A stretch of 64,000 bases of DNA from Caecitellus pseudoparvulus (lineage: Eukaryota > Bigyra: Bicosoecida): NCBI GenBank assembly GCA_965644315.1, contig CBFFRQ010000089.1:248001-312000 (forward strand). The letters are read 5' to 3'. The number at the start of each line of letters is the position of its first letter. Position 1 is the stretch's first letter. The translations under genes and the position numbers were made by a program. Below the pieces are notes generated by a model. The model had not been told where the DNA came from. It did not search any database and saw only the letters and a program-made list of their open reading frames with translations. Shown here one piece after another: positions 32,674-42,600 of this stretch.

Positions 32674-35553
32674 TCACTGCCCGTCGTCGTCGTACGCCAC
32701 GTGCACGCGTTCAGGCGCTGGGCGGCGCCTGGACCCCAGCGGGCCGCCTCCACCCGCAGCCTGCAGCAGCGCAGCCGCTGCTTGCACTTCCGCTGCACTG
32801 ACGCTGGAAGCAGCCCCCTCCACACCCTCGCCCACTGAGCTGTCCATCTCGGATGCCACTTGCAGGAGCGGCGTGGTGATGCTGGTCAGGCCAGCTGGTC
32901 CGGAGGGGTGCGTGCGAGGCACAGCACTGGAGGGAGTGTTGCTTCGGCTGGCCATCTCCGCAGCCACCGCCGCAGCAGCCTCCGCACGCGTGTATCCGCC
33001 GCCCCCCCCTGGCTCCCCCTCCCACACTGAGCTGCCCATGGAGCTGTCCCCACGGAAGCTGCTGGCGAGGCTCAGGCCAAGGCGAGGTGTTGTGATAGGG
33101 CCGCCGCCACTGGAGGCGGCAGGGCCATCCTGCGGCACGCTGGACGTGGTGAGGAGGCGTGTGAGGGACACTGACGAGCCACCGTGGCCTGAGCTGCTGC
33201 CCATGAAAGCAATGGGGGGCGCACCCACTGCTGATGCGGAGGTGATGCTCTTCGGGGAGTCACCCCGCATGGACACGCTGCCCGGCCCGAAATCAGAGAA
33301 GCCGACACTGCTGGCGGCACCCCCTCCCACCCGCCATGCGCCACCCCCCCGATGGAGCGAGCCTGCGCCCACCACGCCAGGTGTGCCCATGGCTGGGGAC
33401 AGGCCTGCCTGCGTCATGGTGTAGAGGCCAGGCGCCAGGAGGGGGGCGGGCGCTGTGGCGGCGGTGGTGGGCACAGGTGGCTGGTCCAGCCCTCTCCCAG
33501 CCGCCCCAACTCCCGCCCCTGAGGCTTGGCTACGGGCCCCCGATGTGGTGCGGTGGCGCGACGCAGGGGGCCAGTCCGTGATGGTGGGGTAGTCCAGTGC
33601 CGACGCCAGCATCCACCGAGAGTGCGACGCGGGGTCGCTGTGGGCGGGGCTGCTGCCTTGTCCGAGGCTGGAGGGAATGGGGTAGCCCCCCCCTCGTGGC
33701 GTGCTGTGGGGAGTGTCCCCCCCTGACATGCCTGAATCCACACTTCGGGTGTCCAGGGAGTTCACATCCAGCGGCAGGGGTCGCTGTCGACGACTGTGAC
33801 CTGCAGACGCACTGGAGGAGCCCTCGACACGAGGGCGTTTCACAGTCACATCGCCAGGGCCTGGGAGGATTAGCTGTGGGTCACCGGCGTTGGAGTGCAG
33901 GAGTTTCTGAAACGCAGCGTGCTGCATGGTGACTTGGGCCAGCAGCGACTCCAGCGTGCTGCCCTGAGCCACCAGGTTGGCCTGCCCAGCCTCCGCCACG
34001 GCCAAACGAGCGTCCAGCACCTGCTGCCGCGCCACGAGGTGCTGCAACGCAGCATTCTGCCGTGGAGTCAACGACGCGGTGTCGGTGGTTGGCGCACACC
34101 CCGCCTCGACAGCGGCACGCGGACTTGGTGCCGCGACAGGGCGGTCCCGGGTGCCGGCCGAGCTACCCGCAGTTATGCGCGAAGACTGCAGTTTGGCGGG
34201 GACGCGACGTGAGCGCCGGCGGGGAGGGGGGGGCATGCTGCTGTCGGGGCTGAGGGGGGTGGTGCCACCGCCCCTGCCCTTCGTGGAGGCGCTGCGGCGA
34301 GGGCGCTTGCGGCTGGGACTGGGCTGCCGGAGGTGGCCAGGCGCGTTCCGTGTTCCGGATCCCAGCACCAGCGGGGGAGGGGGGCCAGACACCGCCGCGA
34401 CACTGTGCAGGTCCATGGCACTGAGCGGCACAGAGTGGCAGCGGGAAGGAGGGGCAGGGGGTGTGTCACCCCCCCCTGCGTCCCGCACAGCAGCTGCCAG
34501 GGCACCCCACCACCGTGCATGTACAGCTGCATCTGCGGCGCCAGCAAGCGTGCTCACCGCCTGCGCCAAGTCACCCCACGCCGACGCACCAGCGCCAATG
34601 GGTGGCGTCCCGAGCAACGTGCCATGTGTGTGCACGCACAGAATGGGCGTGCGCAGCCACCGGCGGACTGCACTTGCAACGTCCTCCCACGAGCTTTCTT
34701 CGCCGGTGCCAGGTGCAGGCAGCGAGTCAGAGGTGCGGGAGGTGGGCGTGATGGGCGTTTCGCTGCCAACTCCACTGCCAACCAGGCCGCTGGCGTCGAA
34801 CGTGAGCGCAGGCGCCGCGGCCGCTACCACACGAGCAGCCATGGCAGCAGCAGCAGCTGTGCTGCTGCCTGGTGTCCTGCGTTTGATGAGGGCCAAGTCA
34901 CGGTTGCCTTGCGTGAAGCGTGGGTGCTCGAAGACGCGCTCCACGCCTCGCCGCTTCTGTGAAACAGTCTTGAAGCCGTAGTGGTTCAGTTGGCGCAGGA
35001 AGGAGGGGAACTTGCCATGCTTGAAGAACTGTGGCAGCACCTGCGCACGTGGAGGGGCGAGGGGGGCGAGTGCAGTCCCCGCGGCAGCACGTGCCAGCAA
35101 CGCAAGACCGTGAAAGGTGACACACACCTGCGCACAGAACTGTGGTAAATCCCGCAGGTGAATGCGGTCGCCGTCGGGCGTCCACGAGATCATCGCAGCG
35201 AAGCGAGGCGTATCCAGCATCTGCCCCAGCTTCACGAGGAAGGGCGCCGGCTTGGCCCCCTTCGGCAGCGCCGTGGCCCCCCCCAGCGCAGAGCTGAACG
35301 GGGACGTGCCTGCGGATTTTGACCCAGCGCCACTTGACAGCGTCAGGAGGGACCCCGAGCAGCCCCGCGAGCCCACACGCAGCAGGAGGTTGCATCGTCG
35401 CAACAGGGCCAACTGCACGTGGTAGCTCTGCGCTGCTGCCGAGTGAGGGGACAGCGATGCGAAGGGCGCCGGCAGAGCACGGACTGCACCAGCTGGCAGC
35501 GGCCCTTCGAAAGCCGCTTCCCGCAGCGGCAAAGCCGGCAGGGAGATGTCCAT
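32674..35553 (-). CDS. Heat shock factor-type transcription factor
   Basis: Exons 35128-35553 and 32674-35040; about 930 residues. The HSF winged-helix DNA-binding domain begins near residue 100: APFLVKLGQMLD, then ISWTPDGDRIHLRDLPQFCAQ, then across the intron VLPQFFKHGKFPSFLRQLNHYGFKTV, the signature recognition-helix region, then VFEHPRFTQGNRDLALIKRR. A helical heptad region (NAALQHLVARQQVLDARLAVAEAGQ and on to ~60 residues) further down could be the HR-A/B trimerisation coiled coil. It is unusually far from the DNA-binding domain, separated by ~250 residues of Pro/Ser/Gly-rich sequence. The C-terminal 300 residues are low complexity. HSFs bind nGAAn repeats and activate stress genes in the nucleus. 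Further small in-phase introns cannot be excluded (one possible near 35290-35360). It is convergent with the desaturase, 56 nt apart. Confidence 0.88.
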   Translation of the reverse strand: MDISLPALPLREAAFEGPLPAGAVRALPAPFASLSPHSAAAQSYHVQLALLRRCNLLLRVGSRGCSGSLLTLSSGAGSKSAGTSPFSSALGGATALPKGAKPAPFLVKLGQMLDTPRFAAMISWTPDGDRIHLRDLPQFCAQVCVTFHGLALLARAAAGTALAPLAPPRAQVLPQFFKHGKFPSFLRQLNHYGFKTVSQKRRGVERVFEHPRFTQGNRDLALIKRRTPGSSTAAAAAMAARVVAAAAPALTFDASGLVGSGVGSETPITPTSRTSDSLPAPGTGEESSWEDVASAVRRWLRTPILCVHTHGTLLGTPPIGAGASAWGDLAQAVSTLAGAADAAVHARWWGALAAAVRDAGGGDTPPAPPSRCHSVPLSAMDLHSVAAVSGPPPPLVLGSGTRNAPGHLRQPSPSRKRPRRSASTKGRGGGTTPLSPDSSMPPPPRRRSRRVPAKLQSSRITAGSSAGTRDRPVAAPSPRAAVEAGCAPTTDTASLTPRQNAALQHLVARQQVLDARLAVAEAGQANLVAQGSTLESLLAQVTMQHAAFQKLLHSNAGDPQLILPGPGDVTVKRPRVEGSSSASAGHSRRQRPLPLDVNSLDTRSVDSGMSGGDTPHSTPRGGGYPIPSSLGQGSSPAHSDPASHSRWMLASALDYPTITDWPPASRHRTTSGARSQASGAGVGAAGRGLDQPPVPTTAATAPAPLLAPGLYTMTQAGLSPAMGTPGVVGAGSLHRGGGAWRVGGGAASSVGFSDFGPGSVSMRGDSPKSITSASAVGAPPIAFMGSSSGHGGSSVSLTRLLTTSSVPQDGPAASSGGGPITTPRLGLSLASSFRGDSSMGSSVWEGEPGGGGGYTRAEAAAAVAAEMASRSNTPSSAVPRTHPSGPAGLTSITTPLLQVASEMDSSVGEGVEGAASSVSAAEVQAAAALLQAAGGGGPLGSRRRPAPERVHVAYDDDGQ
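35041..35127 (-). other. In-phase, stop-free intron inside the HSF domain
   Basis: 87 nt; donor TGCGCAG|GTGTGT, acceptor CACGTGCGCAG|GTGCTG, phase 0. It inserts 29 codons exactly between FCAQ and VLPQFFKH, which are contiguous in HSF domains. Confidence 0.85.
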
Positions 35554-35908
35554 GAATCCCCAGCCAGATCAAGGTGGGCACGCAGGAAGCCCTGATCTCG
35601 CCCAGCCTGCCACCTCCGCTCACGGGGAGACCCCAGTGCACCAAGCCTCGCTTCCCTGCACTGCACTTGCACAGGGAAGGAAAGAAAGTTTTGAGCTGCG
35701 GGTGAGAGCGGCACGCCGCCTCCGCGGCCCGACTCATCACTGGCCCTCACGCGCAAATTGCTGCATCCCCGACCCCCAACTGCTTCACGCGTGCCCTGCA
35801 CAGCTGCAACACTGCGCACTCCGCTGCTTGCCACCGGCCCTGCCTCCTGCCTGCACGTTGCGTGTGGGAGTTGTGCAAATTCCGCCCCCGCCCGCTGTCG
35901 CACCTGCC
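35554..35908. promoter_or_regulatory. Divergent upstream region (HSF / Rab)
   Basis: 355 nt between the two ATGs; both promoters must lie here or overlap the 5' parts of the genes. No specific site recognised. Confidence 0.4.
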
Positions 35909-36618
35909 ATGGCGGCGCAGAGCTTCAGCCAGAAGATGGCCTTCAAGATCATCGTTGTAGGCTCCATGGGCGTCGGCAAGACCTGCATCCTGGAGCGCTA
36001 TGTGCGCGGTCGGTACAGCAAGGACCACAAGGCCACCCTGGGCACAGGCGTCAACAGCAAGACTCTCGAAGTGGACGGCACGCAGATCGTCATGCAGATC
36101 TACGACACAGCCGGGCAGGAGCGCTTTGACAGCTTGGTCAACACGTACTACCGCGGGTCGGATGCCGCCATCATCGTCTACGACGTCACAGACATGCGCA
36201 CGCTGGAGGATGTCACAGCGTGGCACGAGCGCCTGATGAAGCACGTCCCCCGCCCCGAGGGCTTCCCCGTCATCGTCCTGGGCAACAAGTCTGACAAGCC
36301 CGAGAGTGCTCAGCAGGTGTCCCTGGAGGACGGCGAGAGCTTTGTCGCGGCCAAGCTGCCCAGCGCTTCCCACCTCAGGGTGCGTGCACCTGGCGTTTCG
36401 CTCCTGCACTGCACCTTTCGCCAGCTTGCCCTGCACGCCCCGTCCGCGCCATGCCCTCGCAGACGAGTGCCAAGGAGAACAGCAATGTCGAGACAGCCTT
36501 TGAGACCATCGCACGGGCTGCCCTGGCTCGTGGCGCCTCCACGCAGACCTCGGCTGCAGTCCCGCAGCAGATCAAAATCGATGCTCCTGCGCAAGATGGC
36601 GGTGGCTGCGCTTGCTGA
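35909..36618 (+). CDS. Rab7-like small GTPase
   Basis: Two exons, 35909-36379 and 36463-36618, phase 0, 208 residues. All G motifs are present: P-loop GSMGVGKT, switch I region with ATLGTGVNSKTL, DTAGQERF (G3), GNKSDK (G4) and TSAKE (G5, at the start of exon 2). It ends GGGCAC, the CxC double-cysteine site for geranylgeranylation by Rab GGTase. MQIYDTAGQERFDSL, YRGSDAAIIVYDVT and NVETAFETIARAAL are closest in my memory to Rab7, which acts in late-endosome/lysosome or vacuole traffic. The stretch between G4 and G5 is short and unusual (LPSASHLR before TSAKE instead of a typical F-E-TSAK). The frame read straight through would lose G5 and the prenylation site, so splicing is required. Confidence 0.9.
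36380..36462 (+). other. Spliceosomal intron
   Basis: 83 nt; donor CTCAGG|GTGCGT, acceptor TGCCCTCGCAG|ACGAGT, phase 0. Confidence 0.88.
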
Positions 36619-36907
36619 TGGAGCTGTCGTAATGCACCCCTTCGCGCTCACCCAGCACTGTGCAGTCAGCAGGCTCTGTTGATGAGCCTGTGCAAGGGGC
36701 TCGGTTCCCTCGGACGCCTGCATTCCTTCGTGAGCTGCAGAATCCAAAAAGTTCAATGGACGACGCAGCACACAAGAAACATTGCCGTGGCGAGTGCTGT
36801 TCAACCTCAACAAGTTGCTCGGCTTACCACTTGTGCTAGGCGCTCTTGGCACCTGCATCACGCCCGTGCGCAGGCCATTTGAGAAACAGCGCGTGGCAGA
36901 CTGCAGC

Positions 36908-37492
36908 ATGCCGCATACCGCGCCCCTCCTCTTTGCCGCCTTCTCTGCACTGCTCCTGACTGCCATGGCAGTGCATGGTGCAGATTCAGAAATGCTGAGA
37001 CTGCTCCAACGAGTTGCTGAGCTGGAAGCACAGGTCGCAGCCTGTGCCTGTGACTTGCCAACTTCCGCACCCGGCGCCACAGCCTTCCCAAACGCCAGCT
37101 CGTTCCAAGCAAGCGTGGCAGAGCAGCTACACAAAGAGGACATCTTTGCACGTGCAAAGGGGTTTCAGGCCGCAGACCGCCTTGGGGCTGGCCCCAAACA
37201 CATTACAGTGCACTGCGAGAAGGACCCAGTCGTGAAGGTCACAGACTTGCCCGACACCGAGCGTGATGAAAACACTTGCCTGTAAGGACCAGCCAAGTCG
37301 CAATGGAGAACGCGGTGCACTTGATTCCCTCAACCTCCTCCGCTCCCTCGCAGAGTCATGCACCTGACTGCACCCGACACCTCGGCCCGGCTCGCCCTGA
37401 ACTGTGACCCACTGGTGCAGAACCCACAACCTCTCTTTGACGCCGACCACGAGGAGGAACACCTGGACTCTGAAAGCCATCATGAGCTGTGA
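36908..37492 (+). CDS. Small secretory-pathway protein, unknown function, ending HHEL
   Basis: Two exons, 36908-37281 and 37354-37492, phase 2, 170 residues. The N-terminus is a clear signal peptide (MPHTAPLLFAAFSALLLTAMAVHG). A short heptad-like stretch follows (MLRLLQRVAELEAQV), then ACACD. The second half contains four spread cysteines or nearby (HCEKDPVVKV, ENTCL, LNCDP). Exon 2 replaces a premature TAA and ends in an acidic His/Glu tail, HEEEHLDSESHHEL. The terminal -HEL resembles, but is not, a canonical K/HDEL ER-retrieval signal. I do not recognise a family. It could be a small luminal or secreted protein. The gene lies 290 nt after the Rab gene and 179 nt before the convergent kelch/BTB gene. 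Confidence 0.6.
37282..37353 (+). other. Spliceosomal intron
   Basis: 72 nt; donor TTGCCT|GTAAGG, acceptor GCTCCCTCGCAG|AGTCATG. Removal restores an open frame of 46 further codons. Confidence 0.65.
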
Positions 37493-37671
37493 CACGCCTA
37501 CAGGCAGCCCCCCCTCCCCCCACTCGGTGCCCAAGAGCAAGCTAGCTGCATAGCCTTGCGATTTTACGGCTGCGATCAGCCCTGCAGTCGCCAGCCCATG
37601 GCTACACACGAATAACGCGGACAAGCCGTGCAAAAGTGCATTGCTCGGCTCGCCGCAGGGTAGTGTTCCAC

Positions 37672-39630
37672 TCACGCCAGAATGCCCTGCTCCACCTCCA
37701 GCTCCGCCATGTCCACGCCCCGGGCACGCAGCGAGCTGCGCAGTGCCTTGACCAGACCAGCCTCCGCCTCGCCACTGCCCAACACCGCCTGCACCACCGG
37801 CACCAAGTCACTGCGAGGCACACTGTGCCGCAGGTGGAACTCACACACAGCCCGCAGCGGCTCCCCCGCCTGGCCCAGCCCCAGCGCGAACTGCAACATG
37901 CCCACCGCGGACTCTGCGTCAGACAGGTCGTACCCAGCCACCATGCTGCGCAGGGCATGGGCCAACAGCCGCGGCTGCATGTGCATGCTGCCCAGCTGGG
38001 CCAGAGCAGGTGCGTCTTCCACGGCGTCTTCCTCTCGCACCGCCCCTGCTGAGAAGGGCGCCTCGGCAGGGGGGGGCAGGGTGCCTTGCGCCAGAGCTTC
38101 GGCTGGGTCCGCACCAGACACCACCGCGTGGGCCATGCCTCGCGCACTGACCAGCTCTGCGTGCAAGCCAGCAGCTGCCGCCTGACTCAGCGCCAGACGC
38201 CCCATGCGGTCAGTGTACAGGAACTCCACCATGTGGGCAGCTGCGTGGGTGCTGAGGTCAGTGTCAGGCAGACCCACGCCGGTGCTGGGCAGGGCCGCCT
38301 CCCCGCTGAACACGCCACCACTGGACGCTGCAGCACTGGGCTCCACTGGCGCACTGATCAAGCCGGAAGCCACTGCATGCCGCATGAAGAAGGACCGACG
38401 AGCCAGGATGCACTGGTGTGCAGGCAGCCATGCGTGCCCGGTGGCAGCCACAGGCGGCACATCCACCACCACAGAGCCAGTGGACAGACTGCGTGCCATG
38501 CCCAGCTCAGGCGGCGGCATGTCCAGACCGCCCTCACACCCTGGCGCCCACCGTGTCAACGTCAACACGCCATCCTCCCCGCCGCCCACGCTGCCAGGCC
38601 CATACACGACGCCATCGGATGCCACAGCAGTGCCGTGCTGAGCCAATGCCCCAGTCAGCTGCTCGCCCAGCTCAGCCGACACAGGCACTCGCAGACGCAC
38701 ATCAGCACCCACACCGTACACCAGCACAGCACTCAGCACACTGCGCACATGGCTCAGTCGCCCTCGGCTGCCTGACCGCCCCATGGCAATGTCAATCGTG
38801 GCAGGCCTCACACCTGCCCGCACCTCCTCCTGCCGCACCTCCACAGAAGCAGAGCCATGTGTGTGCTGCATGGCCAGCAGCACATCGCCCAGGGCGCCAG
38901 GTGCACACACCACCGCCGCGTGGCCTGGGCGCCGCACACGAGGCACACCTGCGCCGCTCAGCCCCCACCGGCGCACCAGCAAGCACACTTCCTCCACTTG
39001 CACTGGGTCGAACTGGGCCTGGCCAGTGTACAACCACTGCAGCGTCGCACTCAGGGCGCTGGCGCTCACTCCCGGCTCCTGGAACGTCAGCACGCCTGAC
39101 GCCGCCTCCCACACCCAGCTGCAGCCAGGCCCACCAGGAGCAAGGCCCTCGACGGCACCGTCACTGCAGATGGTTCGCCACGCACCCTCCAGCCGACGCC
39201 GCCATAGCCACGACACGCCTCCCAGAATGCAGGCGTGGGCGTACACGGCACCGATGCTGCTCGCGTCACACGTGTGGCCCAGTGCGTCCCCACTGGCCTG
39301 CAGTGCCGCAGCCCAGCTGGGCGGCACCAGGCTCGTCGCATCCCCAGGCACGAAGCTGCCCTCCTCCACATCCACGTCGCCCAGCAACGCCAACGCGTCA
39401 CAAACTGCAGAGTGCGGCGCACTGCCACCTGCTCGCACCTGTACGATGGGCGGCAGGGGGGCAGCTGCACCCTGCTCCACGCTGCGCAGAGCAAAGTCCG
39501 CCGGCGGGCTGCCCGCATCCACCTCCCCACTGCCTGCCGCCTCCCACAGTGCGCTGGCATCACGGACGAGGGATGGGCCAGGCACGGGGATGTGCGTGGG
39601 CCCAAGGGAAATGCTGAGCACCTCTCCCAT
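37672..39630 (-). repeat. Inverted near-identical block 3, copy A
   Basis: 1,959 nt covering the double BTB-like C-terminus, MGEVLSISLG to the stop. Partner 55853-57811, same length. About eight residues of 652 differ. Similarity stops almost immediately after the stop codon. Confidence 0.9.
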
Positions 39631-42600
39631 TGTGAGGGTTCGCATGCCGCCTTGCGAAGCTGCTGCGATGTCTCGCTTGCCGCCCGCTGACGCTGGCGTG
39701 TCCGAGGAAGCCATGAAGGAGCCAGCCACTTGGCCCCAGCGCTGTCCCCCAAACACAAGCATCTCGCCTCCCACGACGGCAGCCTTTGCCCCTTTGCGAC
39801 CTGGCAGCGCCGTCGTCGGTGGCGGGCCGCTGGACACGGCGCTCTGGAACACCAGGCGCATGCTGCCGTCTGTCTCTCGCTGCGTTCCCCACTTACCCCC
39901 TGCGTTCAGCTTGTGCTCAGCGAGGGGCTTGTCAGACAGGAGTGACTCCCGCCACACGCCGTACACGGGGCACAGCAGAGCCTGGGCTACAACCTGGCGG
40001 CTCTGTGCCGTGCCTTGCATCACGTGAGCTGGCTGAGCTGAGCTGGAGCGGGCTGCCCGGGAAGCCAGCAGCATGCCAGTCCAAGACTCTGCTGCAGCGC
40101 CCCCTTCGCCAGCAGAGTCAACCGCAGCGCCACCCGTTGTTGCTGGCACTATTCCAGCATCAGAGCCAGGCCATTCAGCGCCACCTTGAGACTCCATTGC
40201 GATGCGCTCCTCGGCAGCTGTCAGGCTGGCGTCATCACGCTGCACCAACTCCAGCGTCCAGGTGTCCCCCAGAACACGCCCACCCTTCGTCTCCCCGCCA
40301 AAGATGCACACCTTCCCTGCCACACGCCCTGCCGCATGGCACGTGCGAGGGGGCGGCAGCTGCGTGCTACAGGGCGCAAACGGCAGTCGCCACCAAGTGG
40401 GCACGCCGCCACCCGCTCCGGCCGCCAAATCCAACACCCACACGTCAGAGCAGAGACCTGCGCCCCTGCCCTGTGTGGAACCACCCACCACCACCATGTA
40501 CTGCTTGCGCACAAGGGTGGCGCTGTGGCCGCTGCGCTGGGCGGGGGGCGTGCCAGCGGTGAGTGGCCAGCCCCAACAGGGGTCGGTGCCATCTCCTAGG
40601 CTGAGGAGGGCCAGGCCGCCGTTCTGCGGGGAGTCCACCTCCCCCATCACCAGCACACCTTCGTCCCCAGCACTGCCCACTGCCAAGGCAGAGTGCCCTG
40701 TCAGCTCCACCAAGTTTGCACCGCCAGCTGGGCGCGTGACGGCGGTCACCCTTGGCCTCAGTGTACTGATGCCCGCGAAGCACGGACGCAGCATAGTGAG
40801 CCCTGACCTCTGCTCCTGGCGCCCAGAAAGAGCACACTCGTACTCGCGCCAGGAGATGCACTGCCGATTGGCCAGCACCACAGCATGCTCCAGTGGATGT
40901 AAGTTGTCCACCTCCGGGCCACGCTGGGCTTGCCCGGGCACTTGCTGCAGGTGCACGTAGTCAGGCAGCGACTCACCCGAGCGGAGCGTATCCACCAGCG
41001 TATCTTCCTTCGCCGGGGACAGCAGCTGGCAGCGAGACACGAGCGGACCGACGTTGCGCATCACTTTGGCGTTGGGCTGGGTAGCGCACGTGCTGTGGTC
41101 CAGCACGTACACCGAGTAACTCGGTGTGTTCATGCGGCTGCTGGAACAGGCGAAGAAGTGCGTGTTCCACGCTCTCTCATCCACTGCTCGATCTACAATC
41201 TCGTACAGGCCTGCGTTGCCGCCGACGGCCAACAGCGGCACGGCAGCAGGTGCAGGGCGGCCTGGCCGTGCGGCTGCAGCCCGCTGCACGCGCTCGGCCG
41301 CCGTCTGCCAGCGCATGAGGGCGGAACGGCGCACCTTGGCATACGGGTTGCCTGTCACCACCCGTGCTTGCCGCAGTGCCTCGTCGCGTTCAGAGCGCTC
41401 CATCGCTGCAGCCATGTCCGCCGCTGGCACACCGGCGCCCTGACCTGCCGCGGCCATGCCGGCGCCCACCAGCGGCGCGCGGGCGGCTGCTTGTTCGCCG
41501 TCATGCTCCGGGAACTGTGCCGGCGCAGGGCCGTCAGAGTCACTGTCAAACAAGTGTTCCAGCCCCAGCGCGTCGTGCTCCGATTCGCTGCTGCTGCCGT
41601 CATAGTCCTCCGTACGGCGCCCAATCCGCCGCCAATCTGAGCGACTGTAGCCATCTGATTCACGAGAGGGATCCGGCATACGCGGGCGAACGGTCCAGTC
41701 ATTGATGGACAGCCATGCGCTGGCCTGCAGGGCATGGGTGCCGCACATGCCGCCCAGCAACACCACACGCCGATCAGGAAGCACGGTGGCTGTGTGTTCG
41801 TGCAGGGAGGGCAGGAAGGGCAGACTGTCCACCGTGGCTGTGCCTGTGCTGTGTGCCGCCAGCTGCAGAGTACGCTTGCCTGGTGGTGGGGGTGGCAACT
41901 TGCCGGCGCGGGGTGCAAGGCCTGATGCAGCGTGGGGGCCGCCTCGCGGCAACCACGTCAGGCCAGGCACATCCCACGCAAACAGCTCGTTCGAGATGCT
42001 GGACGCCGCGCCGGAAATGGAAAACGTCAAGCCCTGTGCGGCACGCAGGGCCGCTTCCGCACCACTGCGCCCTTCGCCGATGCCCACTGTCAAGCACTTG
42101 TGCTTGGCCTCTGGGCCTGAAGCGGAGTGCGTGCCGGCGAGGTACTGGTTCTCGTCGATAACTGAGCGCTGCATGTACCTATACCGGGGATCCAACGTGT
42201 GCTGAGGCTGCGAGGCGCGCACAGAACGCACAGATGCGCCAAAGCCTCCATGCACAAACACCAGGCGACCAATGGTGTACACCGCGGCGCCAGCACGCGG
42301 GCTAGGTGCGTGGCCACGGTGTAGCTCAGGCACCGTCACCACCGCCCCTGAGCCGAGGCGCACATTGCGCAGCAACTTGGGCGTGTGCTGCCCGTACCCC
42401 AGGCTGACCACCATGCTGCCGCCCATGGCCACGTGCATGTGCTGCGGCACCCAGCGCCAAGCCGGCTGGATGGCTGCAAAGGGGGTGATGTAGCCATACT
42501 CCCGCCCCCACACAGTGCAGGTCTCCAAGGTGGGGGCTTGCTCTGCCTCGGCCTGCACGGCGTGCTCGGGGGTGGCCCAGGCAGGCAGCACCAAGCTGCC

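Noticed and set aside
31580-32677. 365-codon frame antisense to the desaturase
   Set aside because: Overlaps the conserved His-box region of a certain gene; His/Val/Gly-rich shadow.
38418-39617. 399-codon antisense open frame, mirrored by one of equal length at 55866-57065
   Set aside because: Its presence in both copies follows from block 3 being near-identical; composition is Pro/His/Gln-rich with no domain, typical of GC-rich antisense frames.
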